Below are positions 18,302-28,327 of a stretch of 64,000 nt of DNA, piece after piece; position 1 is the first letter of the stretch; each line of letters starts with the position of its first letter. The notes under the pieces were generated by a model, which saw only the letters and a list, made by a program, of their open reading frames with translations, made no database searches and was not told the origin of the DNA. The DNA is from Cyanidiococcus yangmingshanensis (Eukaryota; Rhodophyta; Bangiophyceae; Cyanidiales; Cyanidiaceae). The position numbers and the translations under genes are program-made. The stretch is taken from assembly GCA_013995675.1 (NCBI GenBank), contig VWRR01000016.1, positions 248,001 to 312,000 on the forward strand, read 5' to 3'.

Positions 18302-19394
18302 TCACGATCTTGACCGGAATCGAGTCCATGGAAACCTGTCCTGAAAAGCATTGAGGATACGAGTGAGGTCTCCATGGCGCCCGGTCGTATCTGGATCGCG
18401 CGCTTCCTCTTGGCCAAAACCAAAGCGCTCACAAAACGCCCAATGCTCTGCAACTTCTGGATCGGTGCGCCGCTCCATTGGATTCGTCAGAACATCAGCG
18501 CGAAAGCCGGTGCAGATGTCAAGGATATAGATGAGGTTCGTCTTCTCAACGTATTGATAGTGCAGACGATAAGCGCCTAAACAGAGGGTGCCATGCCCAT
18601 CGTCACCGGGTGGAAGCCATCGAGTCGCCGCGTTTCTCTGGCGGGCAAGTTGCTGAGCCAGAACCATGGCCTCAAGACGCGCACCAATGTCGAAGAGGCC
18701 AAGTCGCTCGACCAACCACTGCAACTTCATACCCGCGAGTTCAGAGGCGACTCGTACTGGGATCGTCGCGCCGCATGACGTCCTCAGATCATCCCAGATG
18801 GGCAGTGGTGAGCGCTGCATCCTCTTGGAGCCAACCCACGCGTGCACCGGGCCAGTTCTGTGTCTCTGGCTGGTACGGCTCGACGCTGAGAATAGGCGTA
18901 TGGTGGAGCAGGTCACAACCCTGGATACAAAGCTCCATATCGCCCGTCTGTCGCTCACTTTTGGAACGCGTTTCAATAACTTGAACGAGTGATAGGCCGA
19001 CCGCATTCGGACGGTGAGGCGAACGAGTTGCAAAAACACCTAGACGTCCTCGGCCCCGATATCGAGGCGGTCGAATAAAAGCCCTCCAGAGGCCCTGGTT
19101 TCGATCAAAATAAGAGACAATCCAGAGCCAGTCACCTGGTTGTATTTTCCCGAGCGCTGAATTGCATCCTATCATGTCAGCGGAGATGTAGAGCGTTGCC
19201 TGCTGCTTATCGCCCAAGTTCGGCTGTCGCGGTGCCTCTCTGCGCTTTCGATAGGGTGTCGAGGCCATTCCAATTACCGTCAGCTGCACAGAAGGAGTTG
19301 GTTCCTGGTATTTGCTCGCCAGAGAAGCCGCTGCATATGGAGCACGCGCATCGCTACAGACGGGATGTCCCTGGTACAACATCTGCACCAGCAT
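18302..19394 (-). CDS. TRMO: TrmO-type tRNA (m6t6A37) methyltransferase, frame-broken
   Basis: SAM-dependent methyltransferase of the TrmO/TsaA family that N6-methylates t6A at tRNA position 37. The N-terminal part from 19394 shows VIGMASTPYRKRREAPRQP, ALGKIQPGDWLWIVSYFD, LGVFATRSPHRPNAVGLSLV and CIQGCDLLHHTPILSVEPY, which are the diagnostic blocks. This frame stops at 18789. The frame one base on carries LPIWDDLRTS and a C-terminal domain (MKLQWLVERLGLFDIGARLE, CLGAYRLHYQYVEK, DVLTNPMER) to 18302, as expected for eukaryotic TrmO with its extra C-terminal region. One surplus base near 18790-18830 explains the break. The start lies only about six bases downstream of the preceding minus-strand stop. 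Confidence 0.75.
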
Positions 19395-19400
19395 TGGTCG

Positions 19401-19899
19401 TCAGACACACCGTTTGAGGCGTGCTGGCTTCAGAAGGTACCTGTTCACGGGGTTGGTGCCTCCGCGGAGGCAGCGGTCGATAGCGGACGCGTCTTGCAGG
19501 TCTCGCTTCGCCATACACTGCTGACTGAGTCTCACGGATGAAGCGGTATACTGTCCGGGTACGACCGGCTCGATCGGCGCCCGACGAAGCAGCGTGCTGA
19601 AGCATTCGCGTCTGCAGGTCTGCGAGACAACGACGAATACTGCTGGAGTCGCTGCTCAGCTTCCAAACGTTCAGTCAGCCTTGACTCGTATACCTTGCGC
19701 AACCGATCGGCTTCATGCTGGTTATAGTCGAGGTACTCGCTCAATTGCGAGGTGTTGAAGGCAAGGAATCGGCGTTGGCATAGCCGTCCTCGAAAGCGTG
19801 CCAAGAAACTCAGTTTGACGGAGACACTCCATCTACCAAACTCTGCAAACAACTATACTGACGCAAGGGTGCTTCACACACGATCCGAGTCCGGTTCAT
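19401..19899 (-). CDS. Small coiled-coil protein in several frames (unidentified)
   Basis: An ATG at 19899 opens MNRTRIVCEAPLRQYSCLQS. Further on, EYLDYNQHEADRLRKVYESR with ERLEAEQRLQQYSS forms a helical, coiled-coil-like stretch. One base on, LADLQTRMLQHAASSGADRA continues to TVYRFIRETQ, and another base on gives MAKRDLQDASAIDRCLRGGT and KPARLKRCV, ending at 19401-19403. Each segment looks coding and the order is consistent, but at least three single-base frame changes are needed. Size and composition suggest a small mitochondrial protein; I cannot name it. It ends six bases before the TrmO start. Confidence 0.3.
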
Positions 19900-20668
19900 A
19901 GAACCGTGGAGTAGCGGTGGTCATGCGACGAGCCAGCCTGTTTGACTGTTCAACGCGTGCACCAGCTTTCGGGGACGGAACGCCAGCAGGAGTTACGTAC
20001 GGGGCACGTCATTGACCGACAGTTGGCTCGCTCGTTGCATGACATGGACAGGACGACATAGACAACTTGTTTGGTCCTCAAGCTTAAGCAGATAGCATCT
20101 TGGTGTCGGAGAGAGGGTTCGGTTTTGCGAACGAGCAGCGAAAGCCCTCAGGTCTCGTCTGGGTAAAACGTTTTGGTTCAGCAGCGGTCTCTACGCCGCT
20201 AGCGTTCACGACCAGCAGCATCGGCTTGGCTGTCCAGGTACGTGCACTCAAAAGAGTGTGTGTGCGAGCATCTGGAAGAGACGCAAGTTCTCTGTCATAC
20301 GACAACCGGTGGTCGACGGGTGATGCAGTGTTGATGCGAGCAGTCGCGATCGTTGTCCACAATAGATAACGCGTTTTGTGGAAGGTGCCCGCCTGGTAGC
20401 CAGTCGGTTGCAGGGGTATTCTCGCTCGTCTCTTGTCGACTGGTGCTCCGCCTTTAGCGGGGACTGAACGTGGGCGCAAGCCAGTTGATCAAGTCACCAA
20501 CAACAGTGTACAACGCGACATGGAACAGTTGAAAGTGGCAACGTCGTCTGCGTCTTATCCCGCCGAGCTGCCATCCTCAAACGTGCCTGTCTCAGTGCCA
20601 GAACCAGACGAGGAACGGATTGCTCTCTCCGGCGACACTGAAAAGTGACTCCCGAATCATGCTTGACA
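19900..20668. other. Intergenic, no supported gene
   Basis: Upstream region of the VMA21-like gene and of the minus-strand unit below 19.9 kb. A minus-strand frame of 131 codons (20479 to 20084) and a plus-strand frame ending at 20648 are open, the latter with MEQLKVATSSASYPAELPSS just before the VMA21-like start. It could be a leader peptide or an alternative 5' exon, but neither has recognisable features. Confidence 0.3.
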
Positions 20669-21076
20669 ATGACAGGAGCACCGAATGCATCAGGGCTTAT
20701 CGAGCTGGAGCGACCTGGAGGACGTGTGTCCACCCATGGTGGTCAAAGCTTCAGTGAGGTGACACTGACGGAGAGGATCTGGTCCCAAAGCGAGGAATGC
20801 GTGGAGAGAAACCGTCAACGATCCGTCTGGCGCTTCTTCTGGATGATGACCGTGTTTAACTTTTCGTTTCCATTGCTCACCTTTTTGCTGATCTATGCTG
20901 GCGTTCAACAAAGTGCTCAAATGGCAGCGCTGTCGGCAATCGGGATGCTTTGGTTCGGTCTGGGAGTATATTGCATTCGGGCTTTACGGGAATATGATGC
21001 GGCAGAACGTATCACACCCGATGACGTTTCCTCATTCGGCTCGAAGCCATCAAAACGTCGGGATAAAGATGCCTAA
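20669..21076 (+). CDS. VMA21-like V-ATPase assembly protein (tentative)
   Basis: A 135-residue protein from the ATG at 20669 with two adjacent membrane segments, WRFFWMMTVFNFSFPLLTFL and MAALSAIGMLWFGLGVYCI, separated by a short polar loop. A charged, lysine/arginine-rich C-terminus follows (KPSKRRDKDA). Length, hairpin topology and the FFW...F.FP.LTF opening resemble VMA21, the ER chaperone for the V0 sector of the vacuolar ATPase, and its basic tail could act as a retrieval signal. The family is small and low in conservation, so other two-pass ER proteins are possible. An earlier GTG in the same frame is not needed. Confidence 0.45.
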   Translation: MTGAPNASGLIELERPGGRVSTHGGQSFSEVTLTERIWSQSEECVERNRQRSVWRFFWMMTVFNFSFPLLTFLLIYAGVQQSAQMAALSAIGMLWFGLGVYCIRALREYDAAERITPDDVSSFGSKPSKRRDKDA

Positions 21077-21789
21077 GCGTGAGGCGCAGACCGAACAGTA
21101 CACATCCTTCGTACAACGAATGAGCGACATTCCAGCAAGTCTTCAGAGAAGCGCCCGTTGATCAGAGAGTTCCAGTAACGTGTACAAGGGTCATCGTATG
21201 GAAGTGCGCTGGCGACCTTTCCTGGTCGGTTGGCCAGTCGAATCGCAAGGACTCGTCGTCCTGAGCAGCCAGAGGCCCTGCCAACGCTCGAGATCCGTTC
21301 TCTAACAAGGGAGCCACCTTGGTCCAGTGAATCGACTCTATCTGGCAACCGGCGATGCTCGCAGCGCAGCGATGATGCATCCAGGTAAGTTGCTCAAACG
21401 ACACGCTGCCAAGGACGTGCTGAGATTCCGTGCAGTATCCTCAAACGACTGACGGTATCGCGAGCTTACCACTGGTTCGATTCGTCATCTCGCAGCAACA
21501 CAGAGCAGTGGTTTCCATGTCACCACGTTCTCGCCATGAATAGGCGATAAAGGCTTCGCTTCTAAATCGGGTTCAGCGTGTCTCGAATGATCAGATAGTC
21601 GTAGGGGCGCGTCGGATTCTCTGTAAAACTCCCGAGTACAGTATCCTGCGTCAGATTGCTGAGAATGTGGATCGCTGAGCTCGCAGGTCGCAGCGCTCTC
21701 CAGACTGAAACGATTCCACTGGTGGCTAGCTCGCTGCAGACGAGACTGCAGTGACCGTTCCAGTCGATACTGTCGTCGTATCCCCGCAA
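21073..21789 (-). CDS. Coding-like minus-strand region (unidentified, broken or chance)
   Basis: Two minus-strand frames look protein-like: 21789-21562 (WNGHCSLVCSELATSGIVSV, SNLTQDTVLGSFTENPTRPY) and 21404-21162 (EQLTWMHHRCAASIAGCQIE, HWTKVAPLLENGSRALAG). They are separated by 150 bases with stops in all frames, so either an intron or breaks would be needed to join them. No family recognised. A consensus GTAAGT near 21388 is on the opposite strand and so does not help. Confidence 0.2.
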
Positions 21790-21859
21790 GCAGCAGAATC
21801 GCTCTTAGGTTGGTTGCTTGTGCGGATGATGCATAGAACTCGAAACAACCTCGCTTCGC

Positions 21860-22651
21860 TCATGGGTCGCTCGGTGCTGCCTGCTCGTCTACCTGTGTAA
21901 AGCGAGCATCCTCTCTGCGCTCGTTCTGATCAGTGGAACCTGATGAAAGAGCCGGTTGCATGCGCTCCTGGAGATCGCGTATCACAACATCGACGGGGTT
22001 CGCTGCCGCTGACGCCTCTTGAGGGTCATCGGGCTCTGTCTCGTCAGCCATGGTGGTCGTAGACGGTTGAGCCGCCAATCGTCGGCTTTGCAAAGCGAAC
22101 TCCAGCTGATGCAGCCATCGCTCTAGGGTCCCAGCCAAGAAACCCAGACCTGCTCCGTAGGCGGCCCCAGATAACGCCAGTGAGGGCATGCCCGTTGGCA
22201 GGCGAAATAGAAACCCTGTCAGGGAGCCAGCGGCTAGACCGCTCGACTGTTCAATACCCGTTGAACGAGACCAGTGACAGAGTACGCAACCAGCCGCGAG
22301 AGGCTCACTCGACGAGTTACGCAACCATTGTCGAACACCTAGATCGACCGCGCTGTAGATCGCAACAAAGAGACCCAGTCGAGCGCTGCTTGTTATAATG
22401 CCCTGCGTTACAAAGAACGAGAGGCGTTGAGCCGGCTTTGCTGCAACATTCGCTGGCATCGGGTACGCTTTACCAAGTCGTGCCCGCTGGAGGCCTTGAG
22501 TGAAGCCCAACGCGGCACCTCCGAGTATACCCCAAACGGTCCGCTTCCCCCAGAGTGACAACGACTCTGGAATGGGTGGAAGCGGCTCTCCGTCACGCCT
22601 AGGACGAAAATATTCCCGAAAACCTGTCGTGTCTGTTGACTCGTCTTTCAT
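21860..22651 (-). CDS. Tim17/Tim22/Tim23-family membrane protein
   Basis: A 263-residue protein from the ATG at 22651. Four hydrophobic, glycine-rich segments are seen: VWGILGGAALGFTQGLQ, SSARLGLFVAIYSAVDLGVR, AAGSLTGFLFRLPTGMPSLA and GAAYGAGLGFLAGTLERWL. The G-x-x-x-G spacing and the RLGLF...Y...D/E block are the Tim17/22/23/OEP16 signature. The long N-terminus and the acidic hydrophilic C-terminus are unlike core Tim17 or Tim23, so a complex I assembly factor (TIMMDC1-like) or a plastid preprotein/amino-acid channel is as likely. Organelle envelope location is inferred from the family. Confidence 0.6.
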   Translation of the reverse strand: MKDESTDTTGFREYFRPRRDGEPLPPIPESLSLWGKRTVWGILGGAALGFTQGLQRARLGKAYPMPANVAAKPAQRLSFFVTQGIITSSARLGLFVAIYSAVDLGVRQWLRNSSSEPLAAGCVLCHWSRSTGIEQSSGLAAGSLTGFLFRLPTGMPSLALSGAAYGAGLGFLAGTLERWLHQLEFALQSRRLAAQPSTTTMADETEPDDPQEASAAANPVDVVIRDLQERMQPALSSGSTDQNERREDARFTQVDEQAAPSDP

Positions 22652-24061
22652 GAAACCCAAACGAACGGGGCAGCGTCATGAATAAAATCCTAGAAAAGAC
22701 CCATCGCTTTCGCGTAGCGCCGAGACAGCCTGGACTTGAGCCGCACGAGCGCGGTTGGACCTTACGCTCAACTGCGTATAAGTAAAACCGCATCAAGATA
22801 GACACGGCATCGAGGTTAGGCAGAGGATCCGTTCTTTTGAAGCCAACCGCAGTCGCGACGTCATCTGCCTGAACCAGCGTGCGTTGGGATTCGAGTAATC
22901 AGGTGCTTTATCCAGTGGCATCGTTGCTCAACGCTTTTCATAGACCAAAATATCCATATCACAACAAGATCGCAGCATTCATTGAAGATGTATCTTCGCG
23001 TTCGTACCGACAGGTCCTTTCAAGACCAAAAATAATGCGCATTCATCCGATCTAACCAACGTGGGAATAGAGCGGCCCCTTTGCCTACCTCCTGCCGATC
23101 TCTCCACGTTGCAGCGATAGACTGGGGGTCCCTGCTCGAGCGCCCCTGCGCTTCGTGAGCCGAACCTGGTAGGCGTTTACGCAAACGTCCTGAACAAGGC
23201 TGGAAACGCTCGATACTGTCCTGGTCACAATCGTCGATCGGCTGTCACTCGGAAACCCTTGCGAGGGACAGGTATTGAGGCGCCACGAGGTTTGTCGTGG
23301 TCCTGTTTGCGCGGCGCATTCGATCAGCGTCGAAGCACGTTTCGCGGAGCTCCATAGGTGCGGGTCCGGTCCCAGGTCACAGCGCTGACTGGGATCGTTC
23401 TCGTGACCACCGACCCGTGCACGCAGCTCGCTTCACACAACCGGCGAAATCCTCGAATCATGCATCGCTTGACGCTCTTCAAAGAAGGACAGATCATGAT
23501 CCTCTCGACATCCTAGTGAATCATACCTTGGATCTTCGTGCAGGCCTTTGATCGAAGACTCGAACCGCCACGACGACAAGGACGCGTTCCACATCCGACG
23601 ATACGTTGTCAGAAACGCAAACGCACAAGCGATGCCACCACTTCCTTCGTCCCGATCAATAAACCTAACCTATGCACGAAAGAAAAACTACCGATCAGTA
23701 TTCAGCAGACATAACCGTGATTCGGAACCAGCGGTGCTCCGCGAAACTCGCTCGTTCAGCATGACCTGATGAATAACCGCAGCGTAGCGCTCGCGGCGAA
23801 CAGTCCTGGTGCTCACGTCGTGCTCGTCGTCGTCGTGTCGCAGACAACAAGTTACAAAACCTCGTATCGTTGCTTACCTTCTCGATCGAATCTGCCGTAT
23901 TCTGCTCGATAGGGATAGATTTTTGAGTCTATTTTTACAGATAGACGGGCGAAGCAAACCGATTGCGATTCGCGCTGGCGGACGTACGCAGCTGTACCAA
24001 GTCAACGGACGCTACAACGTTGCTTCTCGGCGAGCGACGGACGGAAACGAAGCGTAGAGGA
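22652..24061. other. Long intergenic region upstream of eIF3e
   Basis: About 1.4 kb. Short plus-strand frames exist at 23297-23551 and 23809-24057, but they have no recognisable features. No tRNA A/B boxes were found by eye. It should contain the divergent promoters of the Tim17-family gene and of eIF3e. The reading frame of eIF3e is open back to 23963 from a non-preferred start. Confidence 0.35.
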
Positions 24062-25813
24062 ATGGCGGTGGTCTGGTCCCGAGACGTGTTTCCGATCCTG
24101 GCTTCGTGCCTGGATCGGCATCTGGTGATTCCGTTGTTGAAGTACCAGGAGGAGCGTGCGGAAACGGCCGAAGCACGGCGGGAGGCGCAGCTCGCCCTAC
24201 TGCACGTCCTCGTTCGGACGAATATGATCGATTACGCGTTGGAGGTTTGGCAAGAGTGCGAGAAGGAGCGTCCGCTTTCTGAAGCGGAGGAACGGGATCT
24301 TGGTGGCCAGGCAGCACTAGCGGAGCGGCGTGACTCGATCCTTTTGGCGCTGAAGACGCTTCACGTAGAGGTTCGACCTCTGCTCCAGGCCGCGGCACAA
24401 GCTAGGAAACGGGTCTCGAACAATACGCTTGATGCGGACGATCAGGTTGAAGATAGTTCTTCGAATCAAACTGCTGGCGATGCGTCATCCATGCCTGCAA
24501 AGGCGACGACGTTATCGAAGACAGACCCCGAATCCAACAACATAGAGGAGATGCTTGCGCTCGATGAAGCGGCGCTGGAGATCCTTCGCCAAGAACGAGA
24601 GGCTTTTTCTGAAGATCTCTACGATGCGCTCTACGAGTATGCACGATTTCAGTTCGATTGTGGAAACTATGCTGAGTCTCGCGAACTTTTGCGGTTGTAT
24701 CGGGCATTGGCTCGAGGTCTGGACTGGGAACGCGACCTTGCGCTTCGCTGGGGCGCGCTCGCGGCGGAGATTCTGGAAAACCACTGGGAGACGGCCCTGC
24801 AGGAGATGCAGAACTTGCGTGAGCTGATCGCCTCGTTGTCTGCGTCAAATACGCCCGCACTGAACCCACTACAACAGCTGCAACAACGCACCTGGCTGCT
24901 ACATTGGGGATTGTTCATCTTCTTTCAGAACACTGCAGCGTTGAATGCGTTCATTGATATGGTGTTTCCGGCGCATCAATCGCAGCAGGGCAGCGGGGGA
25001 AGCAACGCACCCGCATTGTCTGGCGCCGGAACGGAGCGGTACCTGACCGCCATCGAAACCAATGCCGCTCATCTGTATCGTTATGTAATCGTCGCACTTG
25101 TGAGCAGCACACGACGCCAGAAGCGGAATATGCTCCGTGACTTGGTCCGTTCGATCGAGTTGGATGGTTCCAGAATTCCCGGTGATCCCATAGTGGGATT
25201 CATTCAGAGCTTGTTGGGGAATTGGGATTTTCAGAGCGCCGAGAGCATGCTTCGTGAATGTGAGCACGCCATGCGCGATGACTATTTCCTAAGAGATTCG
25301 GTTGACGTATTCACGGAAAACGCCCGGCAGCTCATCTTTGAGATGTACTGTCGGATTCACGACTGCATTGACCTTTACGAGTTTGCAGACCGCTTGAATA
25401 TGGATCGCGCTTCGGCAGAACGCTGGATTGCGAGCCTGGTAAGGAGTGCACGTCTCGAAGCCAAGATCGACGATCGGAGGAACCAAATTCTGATGACGTA
25501 CCAGCCGATGAGTGTCTACGAACATGTTATTGATATGACCCGTTCTTTGACGTATCGGACAACATCGCTGGGGTACGCGTTGGATCGGGATACGCACCCA
25601 TCGAGTGGCCCTGGACGTACACGAGGACACGGGCGCTCCGGCAGAGGACACGGTAGTGGTACAGCGAATGTTGCGGCGGGTGGTGGCGGATCTCGCGCAT
25701 ATCAGCGGGAAATACGTCGTGGCGACTCGTCTGCTGGCAGCTATCCAACGGGTGGTAGCAGTCTGGGCATCGCCATGAATCCTTCGGCGCGCGAGGCATC
25801 AGCGCCGAGCTAA
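24062..25813 (+). CDS. EIF3E: Translation initiation factor eIF3 subunit e (INT6)
   Basis: A 583-residue core subunit of the eIF3 complex. From the ATG at 24062 the eIF3e N-terminal signature is clear: PILASCLDRHLVIPLLKYQE, then LLHVLVRTNMIDYALEVWQE. A helical TPR-like region follows, with EFDLY-type repeats such as DLYDALYEYARFQFDCGNYA and AEILENHWETALQEMQNLR. The PCI domain (about residues 350-500) contains RQLIFEMYCRIHDCIDLYEF and LNMDRASAERWIASLVRSAR. Two inserts rich in Ser/Asn/Gln and a C-terminal RG/GG tail (GRTRGHGRSGRGHG) lengthen it beyond the usual 445 residues. The frame is intact. Confidence 0.9.
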   Translation: MAVVWSRDVFPILASCLDRHLVIPLLKYQEERAETAEARREAQLALLHVLVRTNMIDYALEVWQECEKERPLSEAEERDLGGQAALAERRDSILLALKTLHVEVRPLLQAAAQARKRVSNNTLDADDQVEDSSSNQTAGDASSMPAKATTLSKTDPESNNIEEMLALDEAALEILRQEREAFSEDLYDALYEYARFQFDCGNYAESRELLRLYRALARGLDWERDLALRWGALAAEILENHWETALQEMQNLRELIASLSASNTPALNPLQQLQQRTWLLHWGLFIFFQNTAALNAFIDMVFPAHQSQQGSGGSNAPALSGAGTERYLTAIETNAAHLYRYVIVALVSSTRRQKRNMLRDLVRSIELDGSRIPGDPIVGFIQSLLGNWDFQSAESMLRECEHAMRDDYFLRDSVDVFTENARQLIFEMYCRIHDCIDLYEFADRLNMDRASAERWIASLVRSARLEAKIDDRRNQILMTYQPMSVYEHVIDMTRSLTYRTTSLGYALDRDTHPSSGPGRTRGHGRSGRGHGSGTANVAAGGGGSRAYQREIRRGDSSAGSYPTGGSSLGIAMNPSAREASAPS

Positions 25814-25825
25814 AAAAAGTCAGAT

Positions 25826-25848
25826 TGAGCTGAGCTGAGCTGAGCTGA
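25826..25848. repeat. TGAGC pentanucleotide tandem run
   Basis: Four head-to-tail TGAGC units and a partial fifth, 12 bases after the eIF3e stop. It lies in the 3' untranslated region or terminator zone. Confidence 0.85.
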
Positions 25849-26390
25849 ATCTAGCATGCCATGTTTCCAGAAAGAACAATGGACAGACAAGCTCGCGCCC
25901 ATTCCGCGTCTGCGTGCCCCTACACCGGTGAACGCGGAACGAAAGGCGCTCCCAGATAAACGCTAAAACCCTTTATCGAAGTATCCTTTGGGCTCCAGAC
26001 CAATGGCGGCACACCTCGGACGATGACGTTGCTGATCCGAAGATCGCCCCGCCATTTTGGAGGACCATCCATCCTTAATATGAACCGGGTAAGAGCTGTA
26101 CCCAACGTGTACTGAACGACCGAACTCACCGTCGGAGGACGCGTTTAGGTGGAGAGATCAAACGCCCACGCTGTATCGCGCAGAAATAAAATGAACGAAC
26201 CAGTTTGGGTCTGCTCGCTATGGAATGTATGAGGCGTCTCGATGCCCGCGTTTAGCCTGATGCATCCATGCTGCGGTGGGATACAAGGTTAGACGGTATG
26301 TCCCTGCCCTGCTTGGCCCATCATCCCGAGGTGTGCGCTCATCCACCCGCCACAAAGCGCCTCATGCAACGATGTCGCTGTCCAGCACCA
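25849..26390. other. Convergent intergenic region eIF3e / PCNA
   Basis: Holds the 3' ends of two convergent genes. No protein-like frame longer than 70 codons makes sense and I see no RNA gene. Confidence 0.35.
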
Positions 26391-27179
26391 TCACTCTTCG
26401 ATATCCTCGTCACCAATCTTTGGCGCCAAATAGTATGAAAGATACCCGATGTTATTCATCGAAAAGTTGACCAAGAGCGGCGCATCCTTACTCAACTTGA
26501 TCTGCACGCGTGCACTCAACGGCGCCGCCTTACAGAACAAGTTCAAATACTTTAACGCAAAGCTCTGTTCCACAGGCTCATTCATCACAATGTGGATGGC
26601 CTCTTCCGGTTTATCGACACCAGTGCTCTGACGCAGAATGACACTGCCGCTGCCCTCATCACCACGAACCGTAAAGCGAACTCCTTCCTTGCTCACCGAG
26701 ATGCGCACCGAGTCGCCCATGGTGGACAGATCACTCACAATACGGCGAAGTTCTGCACTGGGCAACTCGATTTCCGCATGGTACATGGACTCGGGAATCT
26801 CCAACGTCTCCGAATCAATGTCCATCAGCTTGAGGTGAAACTCGCTCATCCGATCAGCGTTCGGGGACTCGAAGAGGAACCGCACGGTATCGGCCCCTTC
26901 GAGCTTATCCAACGTCACAGTATCGTTGTTTGCCGCACACCGCATGATTTTGGACATGGAGTTGAGATTGATCCCCAAGGACTCGGGCTTGTCAACTCGA
27001 TAGAGGTCGAAACCCTCACCACGAAGCAGCAGGGTTACCAGCGACACGTGCGCGTTATCCATCGCCTGCAATGTAATCCCGCTTTCCGTGCACTCAAAGT
27101 TAGCATCTTGAACCAAGTCCTTGACCGATTCCAGAATCTTCTTGAGTAGTAACGCTTCTGGAAATCTAGCTTCAAACAT
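26391..27179 (-). CDS. PCNA: Proliferating cell nuclear antigen (sliding clamp)
   Basis: A 262-residue DNA sliding clamp that encircles DNA as a trimer and tethers replicative polymerases and repair enzymes. From the ATG at 27179: MFEARFPEALLLKKILESVK, the DNA-facing helix region FECTESGITLQAMDNAHVSL, LGINLNSMSKIMRCA, the interdomain connector IDSETLEIPE, and the C-terminal APKIGDEDIEE tail. All are at canonical spacing and length. The frame continues upstream to 27347 but without the family's sequence. It is intact and convergent with eIF3e. Confidence 0.97.
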   Translation of the reverse strand: MFEARFPEALLLKKILESVKDLVQDANFECTESGITLQAMDNAHVSLVTLLLRGEGFDLYRVDKPESLGINLNSMSKIMRCAANNDTVTLDKLEGADTVRFLFESPNADRMSEFHLKLMDIDSETLEIPESMYHAEIELPSAELRRIVSDLSTMGDSVRISVSKEGVRFTVRGDEGSGSVILRQSTGVDKPEEAIHIVMNEPVEQSFALKYLNLFCKAAPLSARVQIKLSKDAPLLVNFSMNNIGYLSYYLAPKIGDEDIEE

Positions 27180-28327
27180 GATAGCTGAATAATCACCACG
27201 AGGAAGGTGTTTCGATCCACGAGCACGTCTACGGTACGAGACGAGCAAGTGCGCGGGAAACTGCTCGCGGCAGGCGCGCGCCGTCTCGGCCAGAGAGGGG
27301 GCGCGTCGGCCTCCGCGCCAGTCGATCGGATCTCTCATCTGGCTCATGCAAGGAGTTATTGGCGAGACGCAATGACGCTTGTAGTCAGTGCGGTGTCGAA
27401 TAGGGGCGATATGGGAGCATATTCATGACTCGTGCAATGTTGCACGTAGGTAGCGGTTGACTTGTGATCAAGTTGCATCGGTTTGTTCTTTGAGCATGGG
27501 CGACGACGCGGGGAGATGCCAACGTTACCGACGCCATGGCATGACTGAAGGTATAGATGATCTTTTCTGCGTTGGTCTCGATGCTCGCGCTGATCGTAGC
27601 AGCGCTGTTGAATGACCAGGTGGCGCGAATATCCCAGCGAGTCGTGGACCAATGAGCGCCACTCATCAAGTGGTGACGGGTTATCCGTGTAATCGCCCAG
27701 TGTCTTTTGCGTCTGATCGGGATGTTTTGCGTTCGGCAAGCGCGCGGATTGTGGTGCAGTTTGAATGACAGGGCATGAAGTTTGTCATGTGATTCGCGTT
27801 CTCGCTCGTCACAGAGACACGACGATCGCTCATCTTGCAAAGCGTGTCTGGCGTTGCTGTATTGCTACTTTGAATCATGATGTACGGAAAGGGGGTTTCC
27901 ATGGGGACACACACGCCGCATTTGGACATGCGAAAAAGATATGGGCGTTGGATTGGCGGGAATGACTTGGTACCATCCGGAAAACGGTTTCCGTGGTGAT
28001 CAGGAGCAACCCATCGCCACGATTAGTGCAGCCTGTGGGGCTCCTTGTCGATCGCCTCGCTCGTCCCGAGCGAAAAGTTCAGGTTCTGATGCCTTGCCGA
28101 TGCCTCGATTTCACTCCTTAAGGCATCCCTGCGATCATAGCGGTTGTGACACGAAGATCGAAATCAAGAAACTTCGACGCATCCCCATCGACCGTGTTCT
28201 ATCTGCCATGACGAGCCTTCATGTCGCAGCGCTTCTCGTGAACACCCAGTGGAATTGATCAGTCTTTGCAGTAGAGCAAAGATCCGAAAATCATCATCGA
28301 CTCAACTTGAAGAACAACGCCGGGGAC
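27180..28327. other. Intergenic PCNA upstream region, with weak minus-strand coding signal
   Basis: Minus-strand frames 27929-27681 and 27739-27356 are both open and succeed each other one base apart (TLGDYTDNPSPLDEWRSLVH, HDSLGYSRHLVIQQRC). I recognise neither, and the junction is not constrained, so I do not call a gene. The PCNA promoter should lie in 27180-27400. Confidence 0.25.

Noticed and set aside
22652-24061. tRNA or other RNA genes in the larger spacers
   Set aside because: No A/B-box pair with a pairing acceptor stem was found by eye. Permuted or intron-rich tRNAs, known in cyanidiophytes, could be missed.
25826-25848. CRISPR or satellite array
   Set aside because: Only four short units with no spacers and no wider array.
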